A program made the translations under genes and the position numbers. Shown here piece after piece: positions 46,022 to 56,594 of a DNA stretch of 64,000 nt. Within the stretch, counting starts at the first letter, position 1; each line of letters starts with the position of its first letter. The DNA lies in contig NC_087064.1 of the NCBI RefSeq assembly GCF_963678635.1, positions 44,017,159-44,081,158 on the forward strand. Direction: 5' to 3'. The notes beneath the pieces were generated by a model. That model saw only the letters and a list, made by a program, of their open reading frames with translations, was not told the DNA's origin and searched no databases. Source of the DNA: Symsagittifera roscoffensis (Eukaryota > Xenacoelomorpha > Acoela > Convolutidae).

Positions 46022-47940
46022 CTATTCCATTTTATGGGTTTCCTTCTTATATCCAACCGAATAACACTTCCCCTTTTTTGATATGGCAAATATCTCTTGG
46101 TTTCTCATTTCCTCCGTGCTGACTTTTAGTAACATCTTTGGTATCAGACTTAATGACAATTGTTTGTTTTGCGGGTTGTTGTCCTCTCGTTCATTGAGTT
46201 TTTTTATTGGCGATATTGACTGTAAAATACTCATTGCCGTCTCGAAATTCTTTAAGAACGCGGCGTCCGGATGTTTGTTCGTGATGGTCGGTCAATGACG
46301 TAGCGTGAACTGATCGCCCTGTCTGGTCCCGCCAGTGGACTTAGGGTCGCAGATATCGCGTTGTGACTCTCCTGTGCGTTTGTGTCTTCCGGCTCGTAGT
46401 CTTTTTGTTCGCTTGCCGCTCTAATGTGTTCCGGTGATTGTGTGTCCAACTGGATTTCCCTACAATCGACTGATGAGAGCGAAATATCCTCCTGTGGTTC
46501 TTCTCTTGAGGTGGAAGCTGTGGCTTCGGCTTGTATTGATGCTGGCACTATTTGTACTTGGCAGACCACGTTTTTACTTCTGACCCCTGTTCCTCGATTT
46601 TGTTGATCAGTATTGCATTCCCGAATTTCCCGGCTAGGGTACTTGTACGCGCCCTAGTAGAGCGGCGATATTCTTGTTTGAACTCCACCGGCATGCGTTT
46701 GGTATCAAGTGTCTTTGCGGCTGGTTTTTTCGGTGATGGCAGTTTGCGGGTCAGTTCTTGTCAGATGAGAGGGAAATAGAGGTATCACATTCGAATTGGA
46801 TATCTTCTTTTGCCATTTCTCTTTTTTGTAGGACTACGTTTGCCAGTTGGTTTATATGGAAGATTGGTTTTCCTCGGCTCGTCTTTCCTTGTTGTTTGTC
46901 TAGCTCTGGAATTGGCAGCTTTGAAAAGTCTTTCCGGTCCCATTGCCCATCGGTTTAGAGATTGTGCTAGGATCGACTCAATATTCTGCGGTAGATTTTT
47001 TAGGGCTGACTTTTTTCGTTTGGAGTTTTTCGGGTTCTGTCTGGTTTGTAGATTTTTTTGGGCTGGCTTGTTTTTTATGTTTTTAGGTTGTGCTTGGCTG
47101 GTGGACTGTCCAGGTTTTATAGCTTCTCGTTCCGATTGTGTCTTGTCTTTTACCAGAGAAACACGAGGTTTTGTTCATGGTAAGTGTTTATACGCAGCAA
47201 AAAACTTTAGAGCCGCCGATCTACATTTTCCTTATACGCGTGGATCCGGTACAAAAGCGCGACCATCGTGTTTAATTACCCGTGGTTGTTTCCCGTTCTC
47301 ACGAATCAAAGCTGTGTGGGATGAATAATTAACTATAGAGCCATTTTCCATTATTTTAAATTGCGGTCCAAAAACCCCTGGTTTTTTGACTTTCCGTCCG
47401 AGGTAACAGTTTTCCGGGCTACCTGTTTAATTTTTAGTCCAAGTTTTACGTTGATCGTGGACTGTGGGCCTTTAACAAGATCTTTGAGGAACTCTAGTGG
47501 TGCCCTTTCGATATTCTGTTTTTCCTGATTTGTGAGAGTACGAATTGGTTTTCTTGTTCTTATAAACGATATATCGTTTTTTGCGTTTTTTTTTACCAAC
47601 TCGCGTCTTACACTTATCATATCATATGGTTTATTAGATAAAGGTAAGTGCGCACCTATTGGAAACTTCTCCATTACTTGACGGTCAAATTCTTCGTCGC
47701 TAGTATCCCAATTGCTGTCGCCGACTGGGGGCGTTGTGGCCTATCTGTAGCCTTCTTTTTCGTTCCTGGTTCTCTGAGTGTTGTATTTTCCCTTGACATG
47801 GTCGTCGCTTCTGCTCGTCCTAATGCTTCTGTATGCCGTGATGCTGTTGGTTCGGGGTTGAAAATCGGCTCTGGAAGATGTTGATGCTGAGGGTAGGTGA
47901 CTTCTAATTCACCTTCACTATTGGCCTCGCGGTTCCACAT
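46022..47940 (-). pseudogene. Post-integrase region of the LTR element, function unknown
   Basis: Minus-strand pieces (47940-47674, 47674-47351, 46569-46252, 46234-46022 and shorter ones) are Lys/Arg/Pro/Thr-rich, with frame shifts. One piece has LPLSNKPYDMISVRREL and PLEFLKDLVKGPQSTINVKL. I recognise neither an envelope gene nor a chromodomain. The length (about 1.9 kb) exceeds a usual integrase tail. The plus-strand frame 46810-47328 is a shadow of this. Confidence 0.45.
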
Positions 47941-48032
47941 CGCCTCAGCTGTTAGGGCTGGTTTTGTGAGTAATCTTTGGTTCGTGTTTTAACAAGATAA
48001 ATTTGACGATTTAGGCATTGTGGCAATATTGC

Positions 48033-48833
48033 TTAACGGCGTGACGCTTTATTGAGTTTATTGAGTTCGGCCATATCAGAGGCCAAATTGTAGTGTTTGT
48101 TTCTACTATCAATTTTCATAACCGAGAGTCGCGTTTTAAGTGTTCTTATCAATCTTTCAACCATGCGCATAGAGCAATGATCGTCCACTGGCGCAAATAT
48201 CAGTTTATTATTATTGCTTTTGCAAAATAGCACAAATTTTTTCGCCCTAAGCCCCTGTGTTTGATCACAGCAAAGGTTCCTTGGGACCCCGCGGTTAACA
48301 ATCTGTGTTTGCATTAACCAAATTATTGTGTCCGCCTTAACATTTTGTTACTACTTTTGCTGACGGAAATCTAGAAAATCGATCGACACCTACCAGTATA
48401 TAATCTTCCTTATTGTTTTCGTCTGGTAGCGGTCCGGAAAAATCCAAATGGATTTCTCCGTTGGGTTCTACTACAGCGTCTAACGCCATGAAATGTTGTT
48501 TTCCTGACCTGACCTTAAGGTTTTTACCTTATTGGCGGCATTCCTTGTAGTTTTGAGCCGCGGCAACGATATCGCTCGCGATGTATGTACGGATACCACA
48601 CGTTTTTGGCCTCTTCGAGCATACCGCCTTGTCCCGGATGTGAGCGAATCCTCAAGGATTTGGCGAAGTTGTTTTGGTATGACTGCCCTGACGTCAGATA
48701 GCAGTATGCCGTCTCTCACCGATTGTCTGTCTCTGACGTTATTGAAGTGGTTGTTAGTTCCGGTCCCTCTTGGTGGCGGCCGCGATGAAGTCTGTCGAAT
48801 AGTTTCCTTATATTTTTCTGTACTTGGGCACAC
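48033..48833 (-). pseudogene. Integrase region of the LTR element
   Basis: Spread over several frames. RDGILLSDVRAVIPKQLRQI is the N-terminal region before the zinc motif. VWYPYIASDIV follows. LDFSGPLPDENNKEDYILVG then VDRFSRFP carries the first catalytic Asp. GVPRNLCCDQTQG carries the second, and MVERLIRTLKTRLSV carries the catalytic Glu. So all three DDE positions can be seen, but stops (for example near 48345 and 48525) break the gene. Confidence 0.82.
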
Positions 48834-49099
48834 CCTCTTTTTCTGCCGTGGTTGTAACTAGGCAGTTTTGAGAGGTCTCTTCTTGAATTGTTTGACACAT
48901 CCTATCAGTTTTCTCATTGTCCACTCTCCTGAAGGTTCGGCTCTCATCAGATGGTATTACTTGGTGGGTCATATCGCTAAAGGTAAGGTCTTTGGGCTGC
49001 GGGTGTCTCGAAGTGTCGAATGATGCAATGTTATTCGGATGGAAGGATATAACAGTTGGTGTGCCGCTGTGGCATTTCCACAAGATTCTTCTAAATGGT

Positions 49100-49520
49100 G
49101 GTAATGACATACCGGAAGCTGTGTTTAATTGAATATCGAAATCGAACGACAGTAAACGGTCTATCTATCTATCTGGTAGGCCTACTTTGATAGATTTTAC
49201 TGATTTTGTTGCATTGTAGGGCGCTGATTAGAGCTTGATGGTCAGTAATTAGTGTAAATCGTCTACCATCTAGGTAATATTTCAAGCGCCATATTGCCCA
49301 GACTGCCGCAAGGAGTTCTAAATCATTTACATCATACTTCTTTTCGCATGTATTGAGAAAACGTGAAGCATAAGCAATTGTAGCCCAACCATCCGGAGTT
49401 TCTTGTTCCAACGCACACCCAATACCGTCCCAACTCGCGTCGCAAACCACTCGCGTTTCTCGTCCGCTTACGGAGTGACAATTTTCCGTTTTATTATGAA
49501 CTGCCTCTAGAATGCTATAC
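49100..49520 (-). pseudogene. RNase H region of the LTR element
   Basis: ETRVVCDASWDGIGCALEQ begins the domain, with the first catalytic Asp in V-C-D-A-S. It is followed by YASRFLNTCEKKYDVNDLEL (the catalytic E position), LLAAVWAIWRLKYYLDGRRF and LITDHQAL (another catalytic Asp). A shifted frame holds LLSFDFDIQ, the usual end of the domain. Upstream only a short connection separates it from protease, showing the RT deletion. Confidence 0.85.
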
Positions 49521-49539
49521 CTTACCCAGTTGGTAATTT

Positions 49540-49920
49540 TTGCATCTGAAGAATTTGTATCATCCGAAAAAAAGGTTCACTGACTTACCAGCTGGTTTTT
49601 GTTGCGGTAGCTGCACTCCGATTAAAGGTAGGATGTTTCTTCCCAGGATGTTCGCTCGGTTGTCATCTACCACAATCAGTGAGACTGTATTGACTGTTCA
49701 TCCCCCTGATTCAATAGGCGCAATGATTCTTCCAAACAACGGGATTTTGTATCCGTTGTAACAGACCATCCTATTCGCTTCGTCGTTATCATTGGTTTGT
49801 AATCGTTTGGCTGATTTTACGGTCGCTCTAATAAGAGTTGCCATTTTTTGATTGATGAACGACGTGGGCAACCCAGTATCCGAAGACGAGGTTGTTTGGT
49901 CCTGCTCGAACCCTCAATAA
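49540..49920 (-). pseudogene. Aspartic protease region of the LTR element
   Basis: The frame contains SSDTGLPTSFIN (the active-site D-T-G), then a spaced LFGRIIAPIESGG, and VVDDNRANILGRNILP. The last corresponds to the I-L-G-R-D/N flap-distal motif of retrotransposon proteases. A TGA stop interrupts between the two halves. Plus-strand open frames here are shadows. Confidence 0.75.
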
Positions 49921-50144
49921 ATGAACTTTTAAATTGGCCTCTCCCATTTGACCAACTGGTTTGCTTTCGAATCGGGTTTAATTCGTTGTCGAGTGATCCG
50001 GGTGGACGAGTTCCCAACCTGGAATAAGGTCGCCTGCCTGCAGGTACTCAACATAGGCTGCTACTTCTGTGTCTTGAGGAGATGGTTCAGATGTCAGATC
50101 AACTTGAATAACATTGAGGTTAGAGGATTTGCATAACCGTGCAT

Positions 50145-50190
50145 AGTGGATATGTTTTGTACATTTGTTACATATTTTGTCTTTCGCAGG
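50145..50190 (-). pseudogene. Gag zinc knuckle (CCHC) of the LTR element
   Basis: The minus strand encodes CNKCTKHIHYARLC, an exact C-X2-C-X4-H-X4-C knuckle, preceded by CPAKDKI. This nucleocapsid motif binds the element's RNA. It lies just downstream of the capsid pieces and before the protease, as expected. Confidence 0.85.
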
Positions 50191-50284
50191 GCATTGTTGT
50201 TATTGCCCCGGGCCAAAAGAGTTGCCTTGTTGTTGTTGTTGTTGTCTTCCTCGTCCTCCCCGTGGCGGGTATCGATTATTGTTA

Positions 50285-51064
50285 TTACCTCTCCTCTGGA
50301 TGAATCCAACTGGTTGTTTTCATGGTTGCCATTTGGTTAGATGGTGCTGAGTCCTGCTTTCGAATACGTAATTGGTTGTCCAAACCCTTCGCTCTTCTAA
50401 TTGCACATTCGAGTGCTTGTGCAGGCATTTTCGTTTCCGCTAAGAGGTCTTTCTGAACCTCGTCATTTGACATGTTTGCGGTAAACAGATCCCGGATAAA
50501 TTCGGTCTCCAGTCCCCCGTCATTGCAATTAGCGCATTTCAAGTTCCCTTTTACCACAAGTTCCGTTAGGCTACAGTGATATTGCTCGCGTCTCTGTTTT
50601 CTCTTGTTTCCTTGTAAAGGCTTCATACATATCAATGGTAACGTTTTTTTCTTTTAGGAACAGTCTCCTCAGTCTCTCCCAGAAATCCCTGGTCGTAACT
50701 TCCTGGATCTTTAGATCCGGGTAGTATAGTGTTATTCTTCTTTGACCTTCCGCCCCCAAACAGATATATGTGTAGCTTCTGCATTTGATGTCTGCTTCTT
50801 CCCACGGGACGCCATCTACTGTTCGTCCGAGTCTGTCCAAATAAGCGCTTTGATTATCCCATATCACTCGCTTCTCTTGACTTAGATTGCGACCTCGTGC
50901 TTGTGTGTTTGTTTCCCCTCTATGGATAGTTCATACCCCGGTTCGTAGGGATTTCGTACAGGTGGGGGATTTTGCAATAGCTTTTGTAGGTTTATTCCAT
51001 CCTTAGCTATAATGCCTAGGAATAATTGTTGGTTCCATTTGTCCCACTCGATCAATGGTTCCAC
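50285..51064 (-). pseudogene. gag (capsid) region of the LTR element, broken into three frames
   Basis: Three overlapping minus-strand pieces (51064-50882, 50867-50571, 50635-50285) together look like a Ty3/gypsy gag. Recognisable parts are EPLIEWDKWNQQLFLG at the start, a middle with KIQEVTTRDFWERLRRLFLK, and a late part with IRDLFTANMSNDEVQKDLL and ALECAIRRA. The last follows the family pattern of I-R-D-x-x-V-x-G-x-x-D-x-x-x-x-x-L-L. Frame changes between pieces show the gene is dead. Confidence 0.7.
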
Positions 51065-51098
51065 CGAGGCTTTTTTCCAGAACGGAGTGATTTTTTGG

Positions 51099-51116
51099 TA
51101 ACTGCTCGCTGCGCCA
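51099..51116 (-). other. Candidate primer binding site
   Basis: Directly after the 5' LTR the minus strand reads TGGCGCAGCGAGCAG. A TGG start immediately next to the LTR is where a tRNA primer binding site belongs. I did not identify the tRNA. Confidence 0.5.
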
Positions 51117-51118
51117 TA

Positions 51119-51275
51119 TTATACCCACGGTTTGACTATGGTGCGTAAACTGAATCTGGATTCGAATTCTTGCGTAAGAAAACAAGAAATCAACTTAAAT
51201 TCATTCGTCTAAACTTTTGTCTGATGGTTTTCGGATCTGACCTCGAAAGCATGTGAGCGCCAGAAACTCATAATA
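51119..51275 (-). repeat. 5' LTR of the Ty3/gypsy-type element (truncated)
   Basis: About 157 bp match the outer part of the left LTR with many substitutions; both contain TTTGACTATGGTGCGTAAAC-like and GATTCGAATTC blocks. Similarity stops at 51275 while the left copy continues, so this copy has lost its upstream end. Confidence 0.7.
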
Positions 51276-53865
51276 TTTGTTTTTAGAAAGGCCAAAGCTC
51301 TACACTTGATTTCCAAAAGTTCGTACTTTTATCTTCGAAAAAATATCCTAAAAAGGCTAAAAGCATACAAATGCGCTTTCAACATTTTAAAACATAACCA
51401 AGAGAAAGTTGGAAAAGAGTCGATGAACGCAAGAAAAAGAAACAAAACCGACTTGCTTTTGAAAAAATTCAGCTTTCGAATTTCCGAGAAAAAAAAGAGA
51501 TGACAAAAAAGCTCTTTGAATTTCCAGAATACTTTATTATTGACACTTTTTTGATAGAGTTAAACCAATTTGAAAAAAAAAATGGATCAATAGGTAAAAC
51601 TTTATTTCGCTGGGAAATCTGATAACTAAATTCCACACTCGTAATTAGAAATTATCACATTTATCATGACCTTTACACTTTCGATGTTCTATAGTGGAGT
51701 TTCCCTGTCTTTTAACAAAGGAAACGAACTGAACTTGAAAAAAATCGAAGGTCAAACCGCAAAAAGTAAATTTGAGCCTTAAAAATTTTTAGACTTTTCC
51801 TTAAATAAATCATTACGATCTATGTGAGAGTCTAGACTACATTCATCGACTCTTAATAACAAACTTTAGAATGAACAGTCGCTTCGTATGGTCAACAGAA
51901 TCAATCTTTTGCCACAGAATTGGGACAACTTAAATATAAAAATCAACATATTGCTTCGCTATGCTGAAAATATGTTGAAGTTGCAGATGCGAAATCTTCT
52001 AAAACTGATATATGATGATTTGCAGTCCATGGTACCTTATTTATAAAAAAATAATAATAACAAAGTAATTCGCATCCGCAGAGAAGTTAGACAAATATTA
52101 GTTTTTTAACCAGGCGACATCATGACTTCTTTAACAAGTGTCGAGTGAAACGCCAACTCCTCGCAACTGACCAAGGATGCATTTCAAGTAATTTGGCAAA
52201 TCTTGTACTAAGGAACTTCTGGCTCGACCTGTTAAGCTGGAATATGTCTCATCGACTGGAATGAGATTTGATTGAGCGGATCAATTGAGCAATCTCCTTT
52301 TTTTATAAAAAAAATTTTATCAAATTTTATTAAAAAAATTCGATTCTATAATTTTTTTTGTAAACTTTTGTTTGGGCGACCATTGCCTCATCAGAAAGCA
52401 AATGATCAGGGTTGATGCTCTAGCTTTGGATCTGGATATTAAACATTGCTCTCCGCAGCACCTTAATATTGTGTGCAAAACACTTTTCATCCTTTGAGGA
52501 CAGAAAAAAGTAGCTTTATTTGCCTCAAATTTATTGATTCTTTTTCACTTTGATTGTAATTTTTGAGCTTTGATATTGTGATATTTTGGCCTTCCTCATT
52601 CGTTGGAGAATCTGTTTATGATTTCATATCATCTAAACTATTTTCAAGTGTTTATAAACATGTCTCAAGAACCTATTGAGCTTTATCCCCCCAGGACAGA
52701 GGCGAAGTTGTACTTTGCATACACAAGCAAAAATATGACCGATAACGATACTGGGAAAAACTGAATGAGGGGAACATTGAGCCAACAAAAATTCTTCATT
52801 GAGGCACGACAATTATGAGACTATAAAATTGCAAAGTGACGCATTAAGCCAATTATGACGCATTAGCAGCACTAGTCAATTTGAAAAAAAAAAATTACCA
52901 ACTAATAAGCCTTAATTTATAGAGCGGATGGATTTTCACTAGCATACGAAAAAACTCAAAAAACATCCGACCCTGCCCAGTCTCCTTCCCTACCTCTACT
53001 CTACAGATCCATGATACCTTGAAGCTAAAAAGCTACTTGTATTATAATAGTCTGAATGATAAAAATGAACACTTTCAAAAATGAGCACTAATATTTGCGA
53101 CTTAGGTTGGAAAAAAAGTTCAAACTGTAACACAAGCTTTGCTTGTAAAAAAAAGGATTAACATTTTGGTCTTCAAATGACACAAAACGAATTGACCTAT
53201 CCGATTGACACTTTTTTGATAAAACTAGCACATTTTATAGAAAATCAATTTTTTATTCCACTGAATGGTAAGAACTTAATTCCACTTTCGAAACAAAATC
53301 AATCACGTTTTTTCACGCTATTTACACTGTTTTTCACAAGCGTATGTGGCTTTCTATTTAAGCAAACAAAACAATTAAACTTTAAAATATCAAAACAGCG
53401 AAAAATCGAATTGAACGTGAAGATATTTTGAGAATTTTCCTTAAAAAAACAACCTTACAAGCTTACAAGTGTCTTGTCTTCACAGAAAAATAATAATAAC
53501 TCGGGGTTTCCACAAAAATTGGATTTGACTGTGAATGCTAGTTCTGTGAAACATTTAGTACAGAGGACACTAGCCAGAACACGACAAAAATCAGCTCTAT
53601 AATTAGCAAATAGCGCATGACTAACAACTACGGTGCTTCAAATAGATCGCTGAACGTAAAAAGAGCTTCCTAAAACATGTATTAAAACAAAGACATTCAA
53701 TGCAATCGTGAAGATAAGCTGAACTCATTTATCAAGGGTTTCCATTTCATCAAACGACGCTATATATCAAAGACCAAAATGATTTGCGCAGATTTGCTAT
53801 CCTATATTTTCCAGCAACAGCATCCTAAAAAACAAAGAAATCAACACATATCGATTACTAAAAGG
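51276..53865. other. Gene-poor stretch between the LTR element and the 165-bp array
   Basis: AT-rich with poly-A/T runs. Short frames (51306-51503, 53177-53431) show only Lys/Phe-rich noise. A remnant of the tRNA-linked dispersed family (GAGCACTAATATTTGCGACT, then TAGGTTGGAAAAAAAG) lies near 53080-53130. Confidence 0.5.
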
Positions 53866-53869
53866 ACTT

Positions 53870-55205
53870 GAGCAACGAACAGTACAACAGTACCCCCGCA
53901 TTAGGGTTGAGAACTTGAGGTTCTGTTAGTTTTTTATCTAATTTTTTTGAAAAAATCATTAGAAACGCCATATCTCGATAACTAAAGAATTGAGCAGTCA
54001 TACTTAGATCAAGATTTGCAACATCTGAGTATATCTAGACAGCAACCCACAGGGCTGAGAACTTCAAGTTCGATTAATATTTGTTTTACACTTACGTTTT
54101 TCGCAAAAAAAAACAAAAAATCACAAATACTCCATACCTGGAAAACAAAAGAACTTGAGCAATCATACTTGTACGCCAGACTTACGAACCCTGAGTGTAT
54201 CCTGACAGTATCCCACTCAAGGGTAGAGAAATTCAAGTTCGGTTAGTTTTTTTTCATATTCAAGTTTTTCTAAAAAGAAAATTAAAAAATCATGAAAAAC
54301 GCCATATGTCGAAAGCCATTAAGATTTTGGCAGTCAAACTTCGACGCCAGATTTACAAAAACCTGAATGTACCCTAACAGCACCACATTATAGGCTTGAC
54401 AATATCAGGTTCGATTAGTTTTTTTTATATACATGTTTTTCGAAAAAAAAAAATTGGAAAAAAAATCATAAAAAACGCCAGATCTCGAAAACCAAACGAA
54501 TTTGAGCTGTCATGCTTGGACGCCAGACTTGCAACCCCTGGAAGCACCCTGGCAGCAGCCCACAATAGGTTTAAGACCTTGAAATTTAGTTGAACTAGCG
54601 CTTCAATCGCACCACCGGTAAAACCATTAGAATTTGAGTAATCCTAGTTGGACGCTAGATTTGTAGCCCTCGAAGGTACACTGATTGCACCCCACTTTCG
54701 GGTTGAGAAATTCAAGTTCGGTTAGTTTTTTTATATCTTAATTTTTTGGAAAAAAAAGAAAAAATCATAAAAACGCAATTTCTCGAAAACCATGAGGATT
54801 TGAGCAGTCATACTTTGACGCTAGATTTGCAGCTCTGGAGTGTACCCCGATAAGATCCCACTATAGGGTTGAGAAAATCAAGTTCGGTTAGCTTTTTTAT
54901 ATCAAAGTTTTTTAAAAAAAAAAATGAAAAGTCATACAAAACGCCCTATATCGAAAACCATAAGGATTTGAGCAGTCAAACGCGGACGCGAGGTTTGCAG
55001 GCCTTAAGGGTACCCTGATAGCACCCCACTAGAGGGTTGAGAAACACAACTTTAGTTTTTTATATCTAGTTCTTTGAAAAAAAAAAGAAAAAATCATAAA
55101 AGACGCCATATCTCGAAAACCGTAAGGATTTGAGCAGTCATAAATGGACGATAGATTTGCAGTCAATGAGTGTGCCCTGATAGCACCCCACTATGGTGGT
55201 GCGAA
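53870..55205. repeat. Tandem repeat array, period about 165-176 bp
   Basis: At least eight degenerate units. The anchor GCAGTCA or a variant falls at 53994, 54159, 54330, 54506, 54638, 54804, 54972 and 55134. Spacings are 165, 171, 176, 132, 166, 168 and 162. Each unit has GACGCCAGATTTGCA, a CCTGATAGCACCCCACTA block, GAGAAATTCAAGTTCGGTTAG, a poly-A tract, and CGCCATATCTCGAAAACC. The 132-bp unit lost its TTCAAGTTCGGTTAG-polyA part. Confidence 0.9.
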
Positions 55206-55374
55206 ACTCGGAACTATTTAAGTAAACTGTGAAACAAAAACTGTGATAGTTTTACGTTGCGAATAAAGGAAAAAATTTAAAGAGTTTAAGAAATTCGAGC
55301 TCCATCAGATTTTGAAACGTTGACTTGAGTTAACTTTTCAACCCTTGCATGTTTTGGCCTTTTAACAGACCAGC

Positions 55375-55552
55375 ATAAAGACTTCTTAAACATGTGCTAA
55401 AAGAAATTTCTTAAGCGTTTTAATATATGATATAGCTTAAACGTGCAAAAAATAATACGTTGAAAACTTTAAACATGCAAAGATAGAGTTCTCTTAAACA
55501 TGTCAACATAGGGACTTCTTAAACATGTTTCACATAGAACGCCAATTAAATA

Positions 55553-55586
<34 letters not shown>

Positions 55587-55930
55587 TGATAGATAAAGTG
55601 TGAAACAAAAATTTGATAGTTTTATGTTGCGAATTTAGGAAAAAAAGTAGAGTTTAAGCATTTGCGCTCCAACAGATTTTTGAACGTCGACTTGGGTAAA
55701 TATTCCAATGATTTGGCTCTTAACAGACCAATATAGCGACTTCTTAAACGTGTGCTAAAAGATATTTCTTAATTATTACAATATACGATATAGCTTAAAC
55801 GTGCAATAATTCTTTCGTTAAGCATGCCAAAAAAACAACGTTGAAAAAGCTTAAACATGTCAACATAGGGACTTCTTAAACATGCGTCAAGTGAAACGCA
55901 AATTAAATAATGTAAGATAGATAGACAGAT
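55375..55930. repeat. Two copies of the TATAGCTTAAACGTGC repeat ending in GATA arrays
   Basis: Copies at about 55375-55600 and 55730-55940 share GACTTCTTAAAC, GATATAGCTTAAACGTGCAA, GTCAACATAGGGACTTCTTA and GCCAATTAAATAAT, each leading into GATA/GACA tetranucleotides (55555-55595, 55915-55935). Confidence 0.8.
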
Positions 55931-55966
55931 AGATAAGAAAAGTAGAAATAAGCCATAAAATTTGCG

Positions 55967-56046
55967 AAACTACGGCTACGTCTGAGATTCGAACCTGCGA
56001 CCTAGAGATTAAGAGTCTCGCACACTAACCAATGATCTACGGAAGC
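55967..56046 (-). repeat. tRNA-Lys(CTT)-like sequence in a dispersed repeat
   Basis: Minus strand: a D-arm/box A-like TAGATCATTGGTTAGTGTGC, the anticodon loop CTCTTAA (CTT), and box B GGTTCGAATC. The T stem pairs poorly and the acceptor stem is degraded, so it is a tRNA-derived repeat or pseudogene. Flanked on the right by TTAGCCACATATAAAGCAG, shared with the other tRNA-like copies. Confidence 0.6.
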
Positions 56047-56302
56047 TTACAGGTAACCAAATGTTAGCCACATATAAAGCAGAGAACAGATGCTAAGCAA
56101 TTTCCAATGCTTCAGTGACATTTCCAAATAAGTGAACATTCTTATTTGCGAGTTAGGTTAGAAATAAAAGAAGGTTCGTAATAATACTCTAAGCTGAGCG
56201 CTAGAGTTATAAGCTAAAGCATGGCTGTCTGGTGGCTAAGGCAAGGTTTAAAAAAAATTATGGCTTCACTTCAGTTTTTGAAGTGGAATCTACTATTTGA
56301 GT

Positions 56303-56308
56303 TTTATT
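56303..56308 (-). promoter_or_regulatory. Candidate poly(A) signal of the STOML1-type gene
   Basis: AATAAA on the minus strand about 290 bp past the stop codon. It is the nearest canonical hexamer noticed downstream. Confidence 0.35.
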
Positions 56309-56594
56309 TTTTGTTTCTTCTGAATATAGGTTTGTTCTGCCATTGATACTTATGTCAACTTAACGAATGACGATTACCGAAAAAACGTCTTTGATTTGGC
56401 GGCAAATCTGGTCAATGTTGCCATCATTGTTAATTTCATTGAGTTCTTTATAGTGAGACTTAAATGAAATGAGAGGGAAAATCTTAAATTAAAGGATAGA
56501 AGAATAATTATGAAACAATTATTGACTGAGCGAAAAATTTTTGTACAAATAAATTTTGTGGTTTATGAAAATTCAGTATCACTATTTGGAATCA

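Larger units (their letters stand above)
45701..51275 (-). mobile_element. Degenerate Ty3/gypsy-type LTR retrotransposon with reverse transcriptase deleted
   Basis: The element reads on the minus strand in the order LTR, gag, CCHC zinc knuckle, protease, RNase H, integrase, C-terminal extension, LTR. Protease-RT-RNase H-integrase order and the gag style place it in Ty3/gypsy. The frames are broken by stops and shifts throughout. The protease region runs almost directly into the RNase H connection, so the whole RT catalytic domain, expected to be over 1 kb, is missing. The two LTRs differ clearly, so the insertion is old. It is more GC-rich than its surroundings. It sits between gene-poor DNA and the tandem-repeat region, well away from exons. 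Confidence 0.85.

Noticed and set aside
46810-47328. Plus-strand 172-residue Phe/Cys-rich frame
   Set aside because: It is the reverse complement of the Lys/Arg-rich tail of the gypsy-type element; hydrophobicity is a strand effect.
50165-50350. Cys/Leu-rich plus-strand peptide
   Set aside because: Antisense to the Asn-rich gag region (NNNN codons read backwards as Leu/Cys).
53870-55205. CRISPR array
   Set aside because: Repeats are long, degenerate and spacer-free; the genome is animal.
55967-56046. Functional tRNA-Lys gene
   Set aside because: The anticodon and box B are present but acceptor and T stems do not pair, and the same context recurs with other anticodons.
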